Assembly (NCBI RefSeq): GCF_950295315.1
Contig: NC_080164.1
Location: 9,743,665 to 9,807,664, forward strand
From: Erinaceus europaeus
Lineage: Eukaryota; Chordata; Mammalia; Eulipotyphla; Erinaceidae
Reading direction: 5' to 3'
DNA: 64,000 nucleotides
The position numbers and the translations under genes were made by a program. This document shows positions 32,155-43,665 of the stretch, in pieces (positions within the stretch are counted from its first letter, which is position 1; each line of letters starts with the position of its first letter). Under the pieces are notes generated by a model, which had not been told where the DNA came from, did no database searches, and saw only the letters and a list, made by a program, of their open reading frames with translations.

Positions 32155-33430
32155 ATCATTAGCTGTAAACCCCATCAGTCTGACCTAGGACCCATGTCTA
32201 GTCATATTCAGCACAGGAGTCCGTGTAACCTCTGAGTCCCTGTCAGCCTGAGCTCACATCCCATGGTCACAGCTGGGAACATTCTAGGCTGCGCTCATTT
32301 CAGGACCTGTCTTCCTCAAGTGGCAGAGTATGTTGACCCAACCTCCCTTCAGAGAGTGGGGCAGTCCTTAGCATTGCTGTTCCACATTGAGGGCAAGGAC
32401 CTGGAGAGGCCCACAAGAAGGTTTATGATGTTGTTCCTGATGGATGGAGGTGACTAGTGATGGTGGACAGAGGGATCTGTGAAAAGTCTGGGCCTATCAT
32501 ATCTATGTGAGAATCCCAGGATTCCCTGAATAAGGCCACAGATGATGGGGTGGGCTGGCAGTGATCAAAAGGGCCATCATTAAATTGTGCCAGTCTCTTA
32601 CCCTTATCCAGAGTTCGTAGTCCTTACTTTAACTGACAAGGTTAGACTTTTCCCATGTGTTGGAGCTACTCTCTGCCCTGATCCAACAGATTCTAGTCCT
32701 GTTCTCAGCTCTGACACCATCTTCCCAGACTATACTTTTAGCCCACCTGCAGGTTAGCTGTCGGGCTCAGGCAAAAATTAGTGAAGTCATGGGTCCCTTG
32801 GAATATACCTAAAATAGACCTACTAGCTACTTCTCACATGAAGATCCTTAGTTTCATCTGCTCTGTTTTTACTTTTAGGTACCTGATTATTAAACAGTTT
32901 GTTCTGCTATATATATATATATTTTTTCTAATTATTTACCAGAGTACTGCTCAGCTCTGGCTTGTGGCGGTGTGGGAGACTGAACCTGGGACTTGAGAGC
33001 CTCAGGCACGAAAGTCTCTTTGCATAACCATTATGCTATACCCTCACCCTTGCTTTATAGTTTAATGCTTTTCAGCCACCAAGTTGCAGATGTTACCATG
33101 ACACCAAGGTGACTTCCCTAGGCAGACGACCTCACCAATGTATCCTGGAACCTCAACTCTCCAGAATCCTACCCCACTAGGGAAAGATAGAAACAGGATG
33201 GGGGATGGATCAACCTGTCAAAGTCCATGTCCAGTGGAGAAGCAATTACAGAAGCCAGACCTTCCACCTTCTGCACCCCAGAAAGATCTTTAGTCCTTAC
33301 TCCCAGAGAGGGATTAAGAACAGGGAAGCTTCCAATGGTGGGAATGGGATACAGAACTCTGGTGGTGGGAATTGTGTGGAACTGTACCCCTCTGATCTTG
33401 TCAGTCATTATTAAATCACTAACAAAAATA
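32155..33430 (+). mobile_element. L1 3' UTR with 5' inversion (twin-priming structure)
   Basis: The 3' part (about 32645-33430) reads in plus sense to the 3' end ('gaattgtgtggaactgtacc'). The 5' part (32155-32644) is the immediately upstream UTR segment in reverse ('cttcctcaagtggcagagta', 'agtctcttacccttatcc'). The two halves meet at the point where they would be contiguous in an intact L1. A family C SINE interrupts the 3' part. Confidence 0.8.
32930..33052 (-). mobile_element. SINE, family C, inside L1
   Basis: 'taccagagtactgctcagct', GACTGAACCTGGGACTT B-box complement and 'tttgcataaccattatgcta' head complement. Confidence 0.9.
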
Positions 33431-34747
33431 ACAAATTTATAAAACATCTGGTAAACCAGCTGAAGAGACTACCCAGCGAGGCCTCATGGAGAGGAGGCCC
33501 AGAGGCTTAACTGCCTCAGAACCTCAGTGAATCCTCCACACAACTCCAGCCCCCACCTTTTACCTGAATGCTCCAGCTTAAGAGACACCCCCCCCCCCCC
33601 GCACCCCAAGCAAGACCAGCAGAGGAGCAGTCTGCTGCACCAGTCAACCCTCAGAACCAGGAGCTATGGTAAGGTGGAGGTTGTGTTAGCGGCTCCAGGT
33701 TTGGGAGTGGTGTGTTATGTAATGGCAGATGACAACGCTCTCTCTGTTTGGAGAGGCTGGCTGGTATCCCTGAAACTTAGGACAACTTTCTTCCAGTCCT
33801 CAGGATCTGATACGGTAATTTCTGCTTAACGCCCTCATGAATTGTCAGTTTAACGACCGTTGCAAGCTAAGAGGCCAGTTCTGGGGACAGGGACAGAAAG
33901 GGCTTGGCTGCACTTGGACTTTCAGAGTCCACAATGGAATTTCTAGAAGATATAGAGACCCAGTTCCTGCAGAGCTGGAGACCAGGCAGGGGTCTGGTTG
34001 GCTCCCCAGCTCTGGCTCTGAGGGCTGGCCCAGAAAAACACATGGCAAGGCCAAGGTGCCATCAAGACTCTAACTTAGTGCTATAGACTGGTAACATACA
34101 TAGTTGACTCGTCTTCCAGTCTGGTTTAGCAGAAAATGGAGTGACTAAGTATAATTCTGCCACCTCACCCACTGCGCTGCCCGCTACACCCAAGAGGGTC
34201 CCTCCTCTGCCCCCTGTGTCCTGGTCTTTCCTGGACAGCTGTCTCCTCATCTCCCCTTTTGCAGGCCCAAATATCACCCCCCTAAAACACTGATCACCAC
34301 TTCCTCTGTCCTGGGAACTCCCTCCTCTCTCCCCCGAACTCCAGGATCGCAGGTTGATGTCACACGGGTGCTAGATCTGCGTAAAAGTGTCTTGTGCAAC
34401 TTTGGCCCCAAGACCAATGCCCGCCACAAGCTCCAGGAGAGTCAGGGCTATAGCTTCCATCTCCCCTGCTAATGTGTTCATGAGCAAACTCATTTCGGCC
34501 GTTTCTTCACTCAACAGTCCGCTGTAGGCTTGTCCGGCATCTCTGAGTGCAGCAGGGCCACAAAGGAAGAAAGTACTGTCCCCACCCTGGCCTGGAGTCA
34601 GGTTTGGGCCAGTTGGAAGTTGGACAAACGGGTGTGGAAGTGGACAATTATCACACAAGAATGTCAAGATGGAATGGAGGTGTGTCCCACAGTGCTGTGG
34701 GAACACAGAGACCTGTCCCAGCCAGGTCAAACTCACCAGTGAACGTT
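33431..34747. other. Single-copy sequence, no feature recognised
   Basis: About 1.3 kb with a C-run at 33588-33601. Open frames up to 125 codons overlap on both strands and show no domain. Confidence 0.5.
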
Positions 34748-34972
34748 AGGGGCCGAGTGGTGGTGCACCTGGTGGAGCGCACATGTTACAGTGCGCAAGG
34801 ACTCAGGTTCGAGTCCCCAGCCCCCACCTGCAGGGGGAAAGCTTCACAAGTGGTGAAGCAGGGCTGCAGGTGTGTCTCTCTGTCTTTCTCCCTGTCTATC
34901 CCTCCCTTCCCTTTCGATTTCTGACTGTCTCGATCCAATAAATAAATAAAATATTTTGAATTTTTTTTTTTA
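34748..34972 (+). mobile_element. tRNA-derived SINE, family A, well preserved
   Basis: GGGGCCGAGTGGTGGTGCACC head, AGGTTCGAGTCCCC B box, CACCTGCAGGGGGAAAGC core, CT-rich stretch, TCTCGATCCAATAAATAAAT and a mixed A/T tail. One of the best copies for a family consensus. Confidence 0.95.
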
Positions 34973-35121
34973 AAAAACCTGTTGTATGCCAGGTGTTGTT
35001 CCCAGGGCTTCATCTGTCCAGTTACATTTTCATTCTTTTCTCTTTTTTGAAGCACTTCAGAGAGTACATTGGTATCACTTTGGAGCAGGTGCAACACACC
35101 CTCCCTGGTTTGTTTGTTTTT

Positions 35122-35338
35122 AAGTATTTTATTTATTTGTATTTTTTTTTTGGATAGAGATAGAGAGAAACAGGGAGGGAAGGGGGAGGGAGAGAGGGAG
35201 AGAGACAGAGAGATGCCTGCAGTCCTGCTTCACCACTTGTGAAGCTTTCCGCCCTACAAGTGAGGACCGAGGGCTTGAGCCCGCCCCCCTGCGCACTGTA
35301 ATGCATATGCTATGCCAGGTGCCCCACTGCCAGTCTCC
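35122..35338 (-). mobile_element. tRNA-derived SINE, family A
   Basis: T-rich tail, GGATAGAGATAGAGAG, CTGCTTCACCACTTGTG core, diverged B-box complement, and 'atgctatgccaggtgcccca'. Confidence 0.9.
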
Positions 35339-35559
35339 CACTCCTCCTGTATTTCCTACCTTTCAGACAAGGGCCTTTCTCGCATGACGCAAGTCTACAC
35401 ACGCAACACGAACACAAAAGGTGTAAACAGTTGCCTGCTACTCTGCCTGTCGCTTTTGTTTTGTTCAGTTAGTATGCTGGGAGTTTCTGCCCCATCCCTC
35501 TCGACAGATCTTATTTTGGGATGATGACAGTTCTGGGTCAGACCATTACTATTACTATC

Positions 35560-35745
35560 GTTTTTATTATTTTGTCTTAACTGGGGCTTCAGCACTCTGG
35601 ATGGACTTTTCCAACTCTAAAGAAAGAGATGGAGAAAGGGAAAGACACCAAACCTTCCACAATGCAGTGACAGCCAGTCTCAAACCTGGGTGACACACTT
35701 GGCAAGGCCAGTGCCTTATCCCAGTGAACTGTTTTGCCAACCCAT
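35560..35745 (-). mobile_element. Old tRNA-like SINE
   Basis: 'tggggcttcagcactctgg', CAAACCTGGGTGACAC (B-box region) and 'gtgaactgttttgccaaccc'. Confidence 0.55.
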
Positions 35746-36149
35746 GGTATATCATTATGTGTAGTTTTCAATTGATTAATGTCTATATTTACTTCCTGTT
35801 TACTGGGATCGTCAGTGTTACAAACAGCAGCCATGGACATGGGTTATTTTGAACACGTGTCAAATAGTTTCAGGAGAAACTTTCATAAATGTGGAATTAC
35901 ACTTGGTCATTAAGTAGTACAGGGGTTAAGGGTTCCAGTCCCCACACAGTCAAAATGATGAGAATAACTTTGACTCCTGCCCCAAAAATGTGGCTATGAA
36001 AAATCTGATAATACCCAGAAATTGCATGAATAGCATGAAGAGATGGACAAAAACATATATTTTATCATATATAAACATGCCTTGTATCCGTATTATATAC
36101 CTAGAAACAAAAATGTTACTAGGAAGCTCACAAAACCTCCAGTGGTAGA

Positions 36150-36965
36150 AGAGATCCAAAAGGCTGAGAAACACATGAAAAAATGCTCCAAGTCTTTGGT
36201 GGTCAGAGAAATGCAAATAAAGACAACAATGAGATGCCACTTCACTCCTGTGAGAATGTCAGACATCAGAAAAGGTAACAGCAGCAAATGCTGGAGAGGG
36301 TGTGGGGTCACAGGAACCTTCCTGCACTGCTGGTGGGAATGTCAATGGGTCCAACCTCTGTGGAGAACAGTCTGGAGAACTCTCAGAAAGCTAGAAATGG
36401 TCCTACCCTATGACCCTGCAATTCCTCTCCTGGGGATATATCCTAAGGAACCCAACACACTCATCCAAAAAGATTTGTGTATACCTATGTTCTTAGCAGC
36501 ACAATTTGTCATAGCCAAAACCTGGAAGCAACCCAAGTGTCCAACAACAGATGAGTGGCTGAGCAAGTTGTGGTCTATATACACAATGGAATACTACTCA
36601 GCTATTAAAAATGGTGATTTTCACTGTTTTTCAGCCCATCTTGGATGAAGCTTGAGGAAATCATGTTAAGTGAAATAAGTCAGAAACAAAAGGATGAATA
36701 TGGGATGATCTCACTCTCAGGCAAAAGTTGAAAAATAAGATCAGAAGAGAAAACACAAGTAGACCCTGAACTGGAATTGGTGTATTGCACCAAAATAAAA
36801 GACTCTGGGTTTGGGGGGGGGGAGTACAGGTCCAAAAAGGATGACAGAGGACCTAGTGGGGATTGTATTGTTATGTGGAAAACTGAGAAATGTTATGCAT
36901 GCACAAACTATTGTATTTACTGTTGAATGTAAAACATTAATCTCCCAATAAAGTAATTAAAAAGA
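36150..36965 (+). mobile_element. L1 3' end, short-3'UTR lineage
   Basis: It holds about 165 codons of the ORF2 C-terminus in one open frame ending at 36648 (GAGRVG-like start, [43 protein letters not shown]). A 3' UTR of about 300 bp with a G-run and TCTCCCAATAAAG follows. It is closely similar to 28.06-28.90 kb but less decayed. The start is inferred. Confidence 0.92.
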
Positions 36966-37296
36966 AATAACTTCGGTGCTGATATTTGGGGACTCAGAGC
37001 TCTGGTGGCAGGTATAGTTGGAACTAGACATGTAATCCTCCAATATTTTAACCTACTATTAATCAAAAATTTATAGTAGGGGAGAAAATAAGGTTACAAG
37101 GATGAAAAGTTCTATTTGCAGCGTACTATACTGTATATGTAAACACCAAGCTTCTGTCATTCACTTACGACAAAAATCCGTATGTAAGGAAGCCAGCACA
37201 TCTCTACCTTGTGCTGTTCAAAGGTCATCTGCACTGAATTGAGGGTAGATACATATATCTTACATAATATAATAACATCTAATAATACAAAAATAG
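36966..37296. other. Possible old L1 3' UTR relic, then unassigned sequence
   Basis: 'agctctggtggcaggtatag' and 'aactagacatgtaatcctcc' look like a decayed form of the long-type 3' end. The rest (37090-37290) is unassigned. Confidence 0.4.
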
Positions 37297-37582
37297 GACC
37301 GGGCAGTGGTGCACCAGGTTAAGCGCACACAGTACGAAGCGCAAGGACCGGAGTAAGGATCACTGCTCGAGTCCCTGCTCCCCACCTGCAGGGGGGATGT
37401 TTCATGAGCAGTGAAGCAGGTCTGCAGGTGTCTATTTTTCACTCCCCCCTCTCTATCTCCCACTTCCCTCTCAATTTCTCTCTGTCCAATCCAATAAAAT
37501 GGGGAAAATGGCCACCAGGAGCAGTGGACTTGTAGTGCAGGCACCAAGCCCCAGAAATAACCCTGAAGGCCAAAAAAAAAAT
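37297..37582 (+). mobile_element. SINE, family B-like, short-linker form
   Basis: GGACCGGGCAGTGGTGCACC head, CTGCTCGAGTCCCTGC B box, core, CCAATCCAATAAAATGG, 'ccaccaggagcagtggactt', 'caccaagccccagaaataac' and an A-run. Confidence 0.93.
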
Positions 37583-38901
37583 ATGAGAGAAACAAATAAC
37601 ATAAATGTTGAACAAACAAACAAACAAACAAAATTCAGCAGGGGAGCTGTGGCCCAGAAGCTGGCAGATGCCATGCTGGACGCCCAGGGCAGGGAGGTGG
37701 CAGACTCTGCGCTCCAGCCTCTCCTGCAGCAAGTCCAGCCCTGGGCCATTCCGCTTCCTATACCAGCCCCGTGGTATTTGTGCTCAAGTCACCTGGCAGA
37801 GGTGTGGCCTCTGTTAAGTGGCAGAGCCAGGCTGGCTGCAGGGCGAGGTCTCCCCAAGAAGTAGCTGGGAAAGAAGGTGGACAGGCAGAGCAGGAGAGGG
37901 GAAGGTGTGCAGACAGATGGGCAGATTGTCTGCAGAGGCAAAAAATATAAAGCTGGGGGGGGGTTTTCCTCTGAAGTGACACAGCTGGCGCCTCCCCTGT
38001 GATGTTGGGTGGGAGAGGGCATGTGTGGGGTGTGCAGCTCTGGGACCCTGAAACGAGAAGCCCAGAGTGGGCAACCCCCCTGCCCCTGACTCCTTTGCTT
38101 TAGAGGATATTCATCCAAGGCAAAGGGAGGTGGGGTGGAAACTTCTCTCTTGTCTACTTCTTGATAAGCAGGAGGTGGGGTCTGGGACCCGCAGGACTGA
38201 GTCTGGAGGCCTTCTGAGCCCACCAGAAGTCACCAGGCCTTCTGGATTTCCTGAAGGCTGAGCTCCAGAGAGCCATTAGCTTTGGCCTGAACCAATTTAA
38301 CAGTCGGGTCACCTCTGCCCTCAGGGTTTTGTGATTAATGTGTCGTGAATTGATTTTGTCATGAATTTCCTTCTCCTTGGCCTTTCTGGGAGGAATGGCC
38401 CTTTCACCCCAGGAGTGATCACAGGAAGAAACTGGGAAGTCAGGGTCCAGCCCTGTGCCACCAGCACCCACCCCCACCAGAGCTGAAAGACACCCCAAGC
38501 TATCCATCTCTTGGCGTCTTGGTCACCCGGAAGGCCAGAAATCAGGCCCCACAGGACCACGCCTCTGGGCTGGGAGGGAGAGGGACAGGCATGGCGTGTG
38601 CACATGCAGGAAGCCAATTACTCCGTCCCAAGTCAGCTTTGGGGAACATTCTCCAGTCTTTGCTATCCCCCAGAGTCATTACCTTATCTCTGTTCCCTGG
38701 GAGCCTTTGACCCCATGGCTGGGTGAGGCAGGAAAGGAAGGAAGAGGCTGAGAGGAGAGGAATTTGGCCTCTGCTGTGTCTAACCTCTCCCGGCTTGGGG
38801 GTACAGACTGTTCCCCCTGAATCACCATGTGACTGTCCCCTTTCTGCCTGCACAGCTGCACTGCTGGGCTTCCCCTCCCCAACACCCCCCACTGCCGCAT
38901 G

Positions 38902-38903
<2 letters not shown>
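37583..38903. other. Single-copy sequence, no feature recognised
   Basis: GC-rich 1.3 kb with many overlapping open frames on both strands and no recognisable domain. Confidence 0.5.

Positions 38904-38940
<37 letters not shown>
38904..38940 (+). repeat. (CA)n microsatellite
   Basis: About 18 CA units. Confidence 0.95.
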
Positions 38941-38941
<1 letters not shown>

Positions 38942-39156
38942 CGTGCATGGCTGCCTGGTCTTCCTTCAGACCAAGGAGAATTCCTCTCTTTAGAAGAGAA
39001 TTTTTCTAATTCTTTTACTAATCCCTTGTTGAGCTCCGCCTGTCAGCTTGGTCCCAGTCTACCACCTTCCCCAACTCCAGGCTCCAAGCTCGCAACAACA
39101 CAGACAGATCCTCTTTCAGTTCTGGAAGCCAAACATTCAAGAATGGGTCTGGTGGT

Positions 39157-39530
39157 CAGGACCGGGACTCCGAGGTGGAGCAGGGCTTGTGCACAAGAGG
39201 CCCCAGGTTCCATCCTCAGCACTGCTGCAGGCCAGCACTGTTCCAGCCTTGGCCTCTTCCTCAGAGAGAGAGAGAGAGAGAGAGAACTGCACAGCTCAGG
39301 CTAACAGTGGTGCCAGGAATTGAGTCTGGCATACAAGTCTGATGCATTGTCACCATGCTATCTTCCTAGTCCAATAAATACTTCATTTTAAAAAATATTT
39401 TATTTGCAGACAGAGAGATAGATATAGATAGACAGGCCAGAACACTGCTCAGCTCTGGCTTATGGTAGCTGAGACCTCAGAACCTTAGACATGGAATTTA
39501 TCTTTCTTTTTTTGTTATCTCCCTAGTCAC
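39157..39530. mobile_element. Cluster of family C-like SINE fragments
   Basis: A plus-strand piece at 39157-39290 (AGGTTCCATCCTCAGCAC, then a GA run) is followed by reverse pieces at 39300-39375 ('gtgccaggaattgagtctgg') and 39400-39530 ('aacactgctcagctctggct'). Confidence 0.6.
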
Positions 39531-39574
39531 AAATATCTTTTTTATTTTAGTTTTATGTTTTTAATTTATTTTCC

Positions 39575-39818
39575 CTTGTGTTGCCCTTGTCTTTTTATTG
39601 TCGTTGTAGTTATTGTTGTTGTTATTGTTGTCATCGTTGTTGGATAGGACAGAGAGAAATGGAGAGAGGAGGGGAAGACAGAGAGGGGGAGAGAAAGACA
39701 GACACCTGCAGACCTGCTTCACCGCCTGTGAAGCAACTCCTCTGCAGGTGGGTAGCCGGGGGCTCAAACCGGGATCCTTACGGCCGTTCCTTGCGCTTTG
39801 CGCCACCTGGGCTTAACC
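39575..39818 (-). mobile_element. tRNA-derived SINE, family B, head slightly truncated
   Basis: TTCCCTTGTGTTGCCCTTG, TTGTTGGATAGGACAGAG, CACCGCCTGTGAAGC core, CTCAAACCGGGATCC and CGCCACCTGGGCTTAACC. The usual CCGCCCGACTCC end is absent. Confidence 0.92.
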
Positions 39819-40695
39819 ACAAATAATTTTTTTTAAATGAGCCTTAGGGATCTTCAGTTCAGGTTATCTCAGGGCTTACGTTCCCTTCAGAGGCTCTAGA
39901 GAGAAGTCTGCCATCTACCCCCTCAGGTCTTACAGCAGCTTCCACGTGCCCTTGGAGTCTGAGGCCCAAGCACCTCCTCCACCTTCAGGGTGGGCAGTGG
40001 CCTCACCCTTCCTGATCTCTGCTGCCACCATCACGTCTCTGACTCTGCCCTGTGACAGCACTTGGGGCCAGCTCAGGGGGTCCTGGCTGGTCTCCCCCTC
40101 CAGAGCCTCAGCTTAATCACATCCGCACAGCCAACCCAGACAGGAGTAACTTGGGAGGCCGTAATTCCACCTGTGGCAGGGAAACTCTAGCTTTGGCTGT
40201 ATCAGATCCCTGGGAAGAGAGAGAGGTGGGAGTGATGCAGAGATCTGGACCCTTGTGTCCAGAGGGGACCTAGAGAGACCCCTGAGTAGACAGTGAGCAG
40301 GCTGAGGGCCTGTGACTGGAGGATCCCAGGCTGTGACTGAAGGGAGGACAGCTGGAGACATGGGAGAAATCAAGGAAGGCTGCCTGGAGAAGACAATCTC
40401 CAGAAAGGGGAAAGGAAGGAACAGACAAGAAGAAGGGACAGGAATGGGGGAATACCTGAAAGATGAGCTGTTCTAGCCTGTTCTTGTCACAGAGGCCAGA
40501 AGGAAGGGGACCTTGTCTAGGGTCACTCAGGCAGCCTAAGCAGAGCTGGGGCCAGAAGCTCAGACAGAGCATCTCAGAGCTCAGGGGCTTGGCCCCTCTC
40601 AAAGCTTGAGTCAGCAACTGCGATGGAGGGCTGTGGTCTCGGACAGAGATGGGCCTGAGAGGGAGCAGAGACCCTGTGAGAGCTAAAAACAAAGA
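39819..40695. other. Single-copy sequence with a probable MIR at 40490-40590 (-)
   Basis: 'gggaccttgtctagggtcac' and 'gcagagctggggccagaagc' resemble a reverse MIR. The remainder has no recognised feature. The minus-strand open frame 40692-40270 has no domain. Confidence 0.45.
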
Positions 40696-40696
40696 A

Positions 40697-40829
40697 CCAA
40701 GAGGTGGTGCACCCAGTTAAGCGCACAGATTACAGTGTGCAAGGACCAGGGTTCAAGGCCCTGGTCCCCACCTGCAGGGGCAAAGCTTCATGAGTGGTGA
40801 AGCAGGACTGCAGGTCTCTCCTCTATCCC

Positions 40830-40881
<52 letters not shown>

Positions 40882-40925
40882 ATCTCCTCCACCCCTCTCA
40901 ATTCTTATTTGATAATAAATATTTA
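40697..40925 (+). mobile_element. tRNA-derived SINE, family A, with (CT)n
   Basis: 'aagaggtggtgcacccagtt' head, GGGTTCAAGGCCCTGG B box, CACCTGCAGGGGCAAAGC core, an expanded (CT)n at 40835-40880, then AATAAATATTTAAG. Confidence 0.92.
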
Positions 40926-41735
40926 AGAGGGAGAGAGACAACTAAAACAACTGCTTTCCCCATCTCCTCCTGCCCCCGCCCCATGGCTGTTAGCACTCTA
41001 GGCCCTCACTTGAGAGAAATTCAGGACTGTTTTCCATGGTACAAACATCCCAAATCTGGATGGTCCCAGGTAGCTTCCTGACCACTGGGAGGTGGGGAGA
41101 CTGGGATGAGAGGCCAGTTAGGAGGCCTTAGCTGGGGTGAGGGGGAGAGAGAGGGAAATGGAGGAGGTAGCTGGGAGAGGAGGTAGGGCTGGCAGGGAGG
41201 AAGCTGGCAGAACTCAGTGACCTCAAGAGGTTGAGTGAACGTCTGTGGCCCAGGAGATGGTTTGAGCATTGGAGGGTTCCCAGTAAGATCACTCTGCCAA
41301 GGGCTTCCTCCATGTACCCATTCCCAGCTGCCCGAGTCTGAGACACTCCATAGCCAGAGCCCACGATAAGGATGTGGGTTAGGCTAGTTCGTCTGCTCCA
41401 TGACTCAGGAAGTATTCCCAGACTGGGAGAAGGACCCAGAAAGAGCCAGTTCCTGTGTAGGTGTGTAGGGACCCTCCAGGGACTGTGTAGGGTGGCCAAT
41501 CAGGGACAAGAGTTTAGGGTGTCTCCAGGGAGCCCTGGTCCTTACTGGTGAGGGCGACCCCAGAAGCATTAATCACCCCACTTCTGGGGAGGGGCGTGCC
41601 TAGTTTTCTGTAATTCAGAGAACATCTGGAAGCAGTGTGCAGTGACCAGCTGTGACAACTGCTTAGATGGCAGGAGAGAGGTGCCAGAGGGGCTGGGCGG
41701 GGCTGCGATCAGTCAGCAGGTACTCACAAGCCCTT
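40926..41735. other. Single-copy sequence, no feature recognised
   Basis: GC-rich, with a minus-strand 123-codon open frame (41499-41128) and overlapping frames, none with a domain. Confidence 0.45.
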
Positions 41736-42140
41736 GAAGACCAAGTATTATCCACTCTGGGGCAGTTACACAAAGGACACTCACACACCAGTCCATAGGA
41801 CATATGCACCCCTGTGCTCACAGCTGCATTATTCACAATATCCAGAGAGTGGAAACAGACTGAACGCCCGCCCACAGATGACTGGCTAAAGAAGTTATGG
41901 GAGGTATATAATATTCCATGGAATATTACTCAGCAGTAAAAAAAAAAAAGACAACTTTGTGTCCTTGGGACAAAATGATAGAACTGGAAGTGGTTATGCT
42001 TAGCAAAATAAGTAAAGAAATGAAAGACAACTACCAGATTTCTTCACTCATATGTGCAATCGAGAGATCTGATGCACATGAACTTACAAGAAAAAAAAAA
42101 AAAACCACAAGCAAGCAAACTGTTTCTAAGACTTGTGAGA
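41736..42140 (+). mobile_element. Old L1 3' end (third lineage)
   Basis: Decayed ORF2 C-terminus and UTR: CCCCTGTGCTCACAGCTGC, 'cacaatatccagagagtgga', 'ttccatggaatattactcag', 'gggacaaaatgatagaactg'. Its sequence is closer to generic older mammalian L1 than to the two younger hedgehog lineages. Confidence 0.75.
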
Positions 42141-42149
42141 ACTGTGGTA

Positions 42150-42308
42150 GGCGAGCCAGGTGGTGGTGCTCCTGGTTACGCACACACGTTCAAGTGCACG
42201 AGGATCCAGGTTCAAGTCCCCAGAAGCTGGGCTGCAGGTATCTCTCTGTCTCTCTACCTCTCTACCCCTTCCAGTTTCTCTCTGTATTTATCTAATAATA
42301 AATAAATA
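42150..42308 (+). mobile_element. tRNA-derived SINE, family A, core deleted
   Basis: 'gagccaggtggtggtgctcc' head and AGGTTCAAGTCCCCAG B box, then straight to 'gctgggctgcaggtatctct'. The central core is lost. AATAAATAAATAAC tail. Confidence 0.88.
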
Positions 42309-42309
42309 A

Positions 42310-42530
42310 CAATATTTTTCAAAAGAACTGTGGTGGTAAAACTCCCATTTTCTGCACCCCAGAAAGAATTTTGGTTCATCCTCCTAAAGGAATAAACAGT
42401 TGGGAAGTTTCCAATGGAGGGGATGGTGGTGGATCTATATGGAATTACACCCCTTTTACAATTATACAATCTTGTGAATCAATACTAATGAGATAAAATG
42501 CAAAAAGAAAGATAAAATGCATCATACATT
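42310..42530 (+). mobile_element. L1 3' end, older long type
   Basis: 'cattttctgcaccccagaaa', 'gggaagtttccaatggaggg' and 'tatggaattacaccccttt' correspond to the 3' terminus of the long UTR. It may be the rest of the L1 at 41.7 kb. Confidence 0.7.
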
Positions 42531-42554
42531 AAATTAAAAAAATAAATAACTAGG

Positions 42555-42858
42555 TGGTCAGGTGGTGGTGCGCCAAGTTAAGTACACAGAATGCAAAGCG
42601 TAAGGGCCCACTCAAAGATCCTGGGTTCGAGCCCCCGGCTCCCCACCTGCAGGGAGGTCGCTTCACAAACAGTGAAGATGGCCTGCAGGTGTCTCTCTTT
42701 CTCTCCCCCTCTACCTCCCCCTCCTCTCTCAATTTCTCTTTGTCCTATCCAGTAAACATAAATAAAATGGAAAAATAACTGGCCACCAGGAGCTGTGGAT
42801 TTGTAGTGTGGGCACCGAGCCCCAGCAATAACCTTAAAGACAAAAAAAAAAAAAAAAC
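42555..42858 (+). mobile_element. SINE, family B-like, short-linker form
   Basis: GGTCAGGTGGTGGTGCGCC head, GGGTTCGAGCCCCCGGC B box, core, TCCTATCCAGTAAAC, 'ccaccaggagctgtggattt', 'accgagccccagcaataacc' and an A-run. Confidence 0.94.
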
Positions 42859-43010
42859 AAATTATGGTCTATCTTTGGAAGGTGGGAATACAGACCTTTG
42901 TGGTGGGTGTGGTATGGAAATATACTTGGTAACCTTACAATCATACAGAGAATCATTACAAAGAAAATGGAAGCAAGATAAAAATCAAATATAAAAAGAA
43001 AAAAATCAAG
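42859..43010 (+). mobile_element. Old L1 3' end fragment
   Basis: 'ggtgggaatacagacctttg', 'gtgtggtatggaaatatac' and an A-rich end suggest another decayed 3' terminus of the long-UTR group. Confidence 0.5.
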
Positions 43011-43039
43011 TATTACTTTCTTTTTTATCTAATTTTTAA

Positions 43040-43247
43040 AATTATATTTATTTATTCGTCTATTTATTAGATAGAGACGGCCAGAAGTTCAGAGGGAAGG
43101 GGGAGATAAACGGGGAAGAGAGACACCTGCAGCCCTGCTTCCCCACTCGCAAAGCTTTCCCCCTGCAGGCGGGAGCCGGGGGCTCAAACCGAGGTCCTTG
43201 CACATTGCGGCATGTGCGCCCAACCTGGTGCTCCACCTCCCGGCCCC
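43040..43247 (-). mobile_element. tRNA-derived SINE, family A
   Basis: T-rich tail, 'ggccagaagttcagagg', 'ctgcttccccactcgcaaag' core, GGCTCAAACCGAGGTCC, and 'caacctggtgctccacctcc'. Confidence 0.92.
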
Positions 43248-43449
43248 AGGTATTGCTTACTTTGTGGGACATTTCCTCTCCTGACTGCCCCTCATGTCTG
43301 CTGTCTCACACTCTTCTGAACACATGATGTAGTCTGTGGCACAGCTCTTAACAAGGAGCCCAGGGCACCTTCTAGAGAGCTGTCAGCATTCCGCTTCCTG
43401 ACCTGGGAGGCTGTTGCATAAGCACTCAGTGTACTGTGATCATGTCTTC

Positions 43450-43600
43450 ACCCGAACTGCCCCTGCGGCTACAGACAGACTATGACCCACATAGTCAACA
43501 ACTGCCACCTCTCCAGATTCAAAGGTCTCGAAACTTTACATCAGGCTCAACCTGACGCTGTTGACTGGCTACGGAAGAAGGGCAAACGCTAGAAGAAGAA
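43450..43600 (+). pseudogene. Second copy of the jockey-like LINE 3' end (151 bp)
   Basis: It matches the last 155 bp of the 17.7-18.5 kb element from ACCCGAACTGCCCC through the zinc-motif codons to the stop and the AGAAGAAGAA tail. I count four substitutions and one 3-bp deletion, so about 97% identity. The deletion removes one codon. It starts at a different point, so it is an independent 5'-truncated insertion and not a duplicate of the same locus. No clear target-site duplication was found. Confidence 0.85.
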
Positions 43601-43665
43601 GTGGATAATTGTGTCTTGTGTATTTTTCTGCATGTGTGATACATTTCATAATAAAAAAAAGTTGA

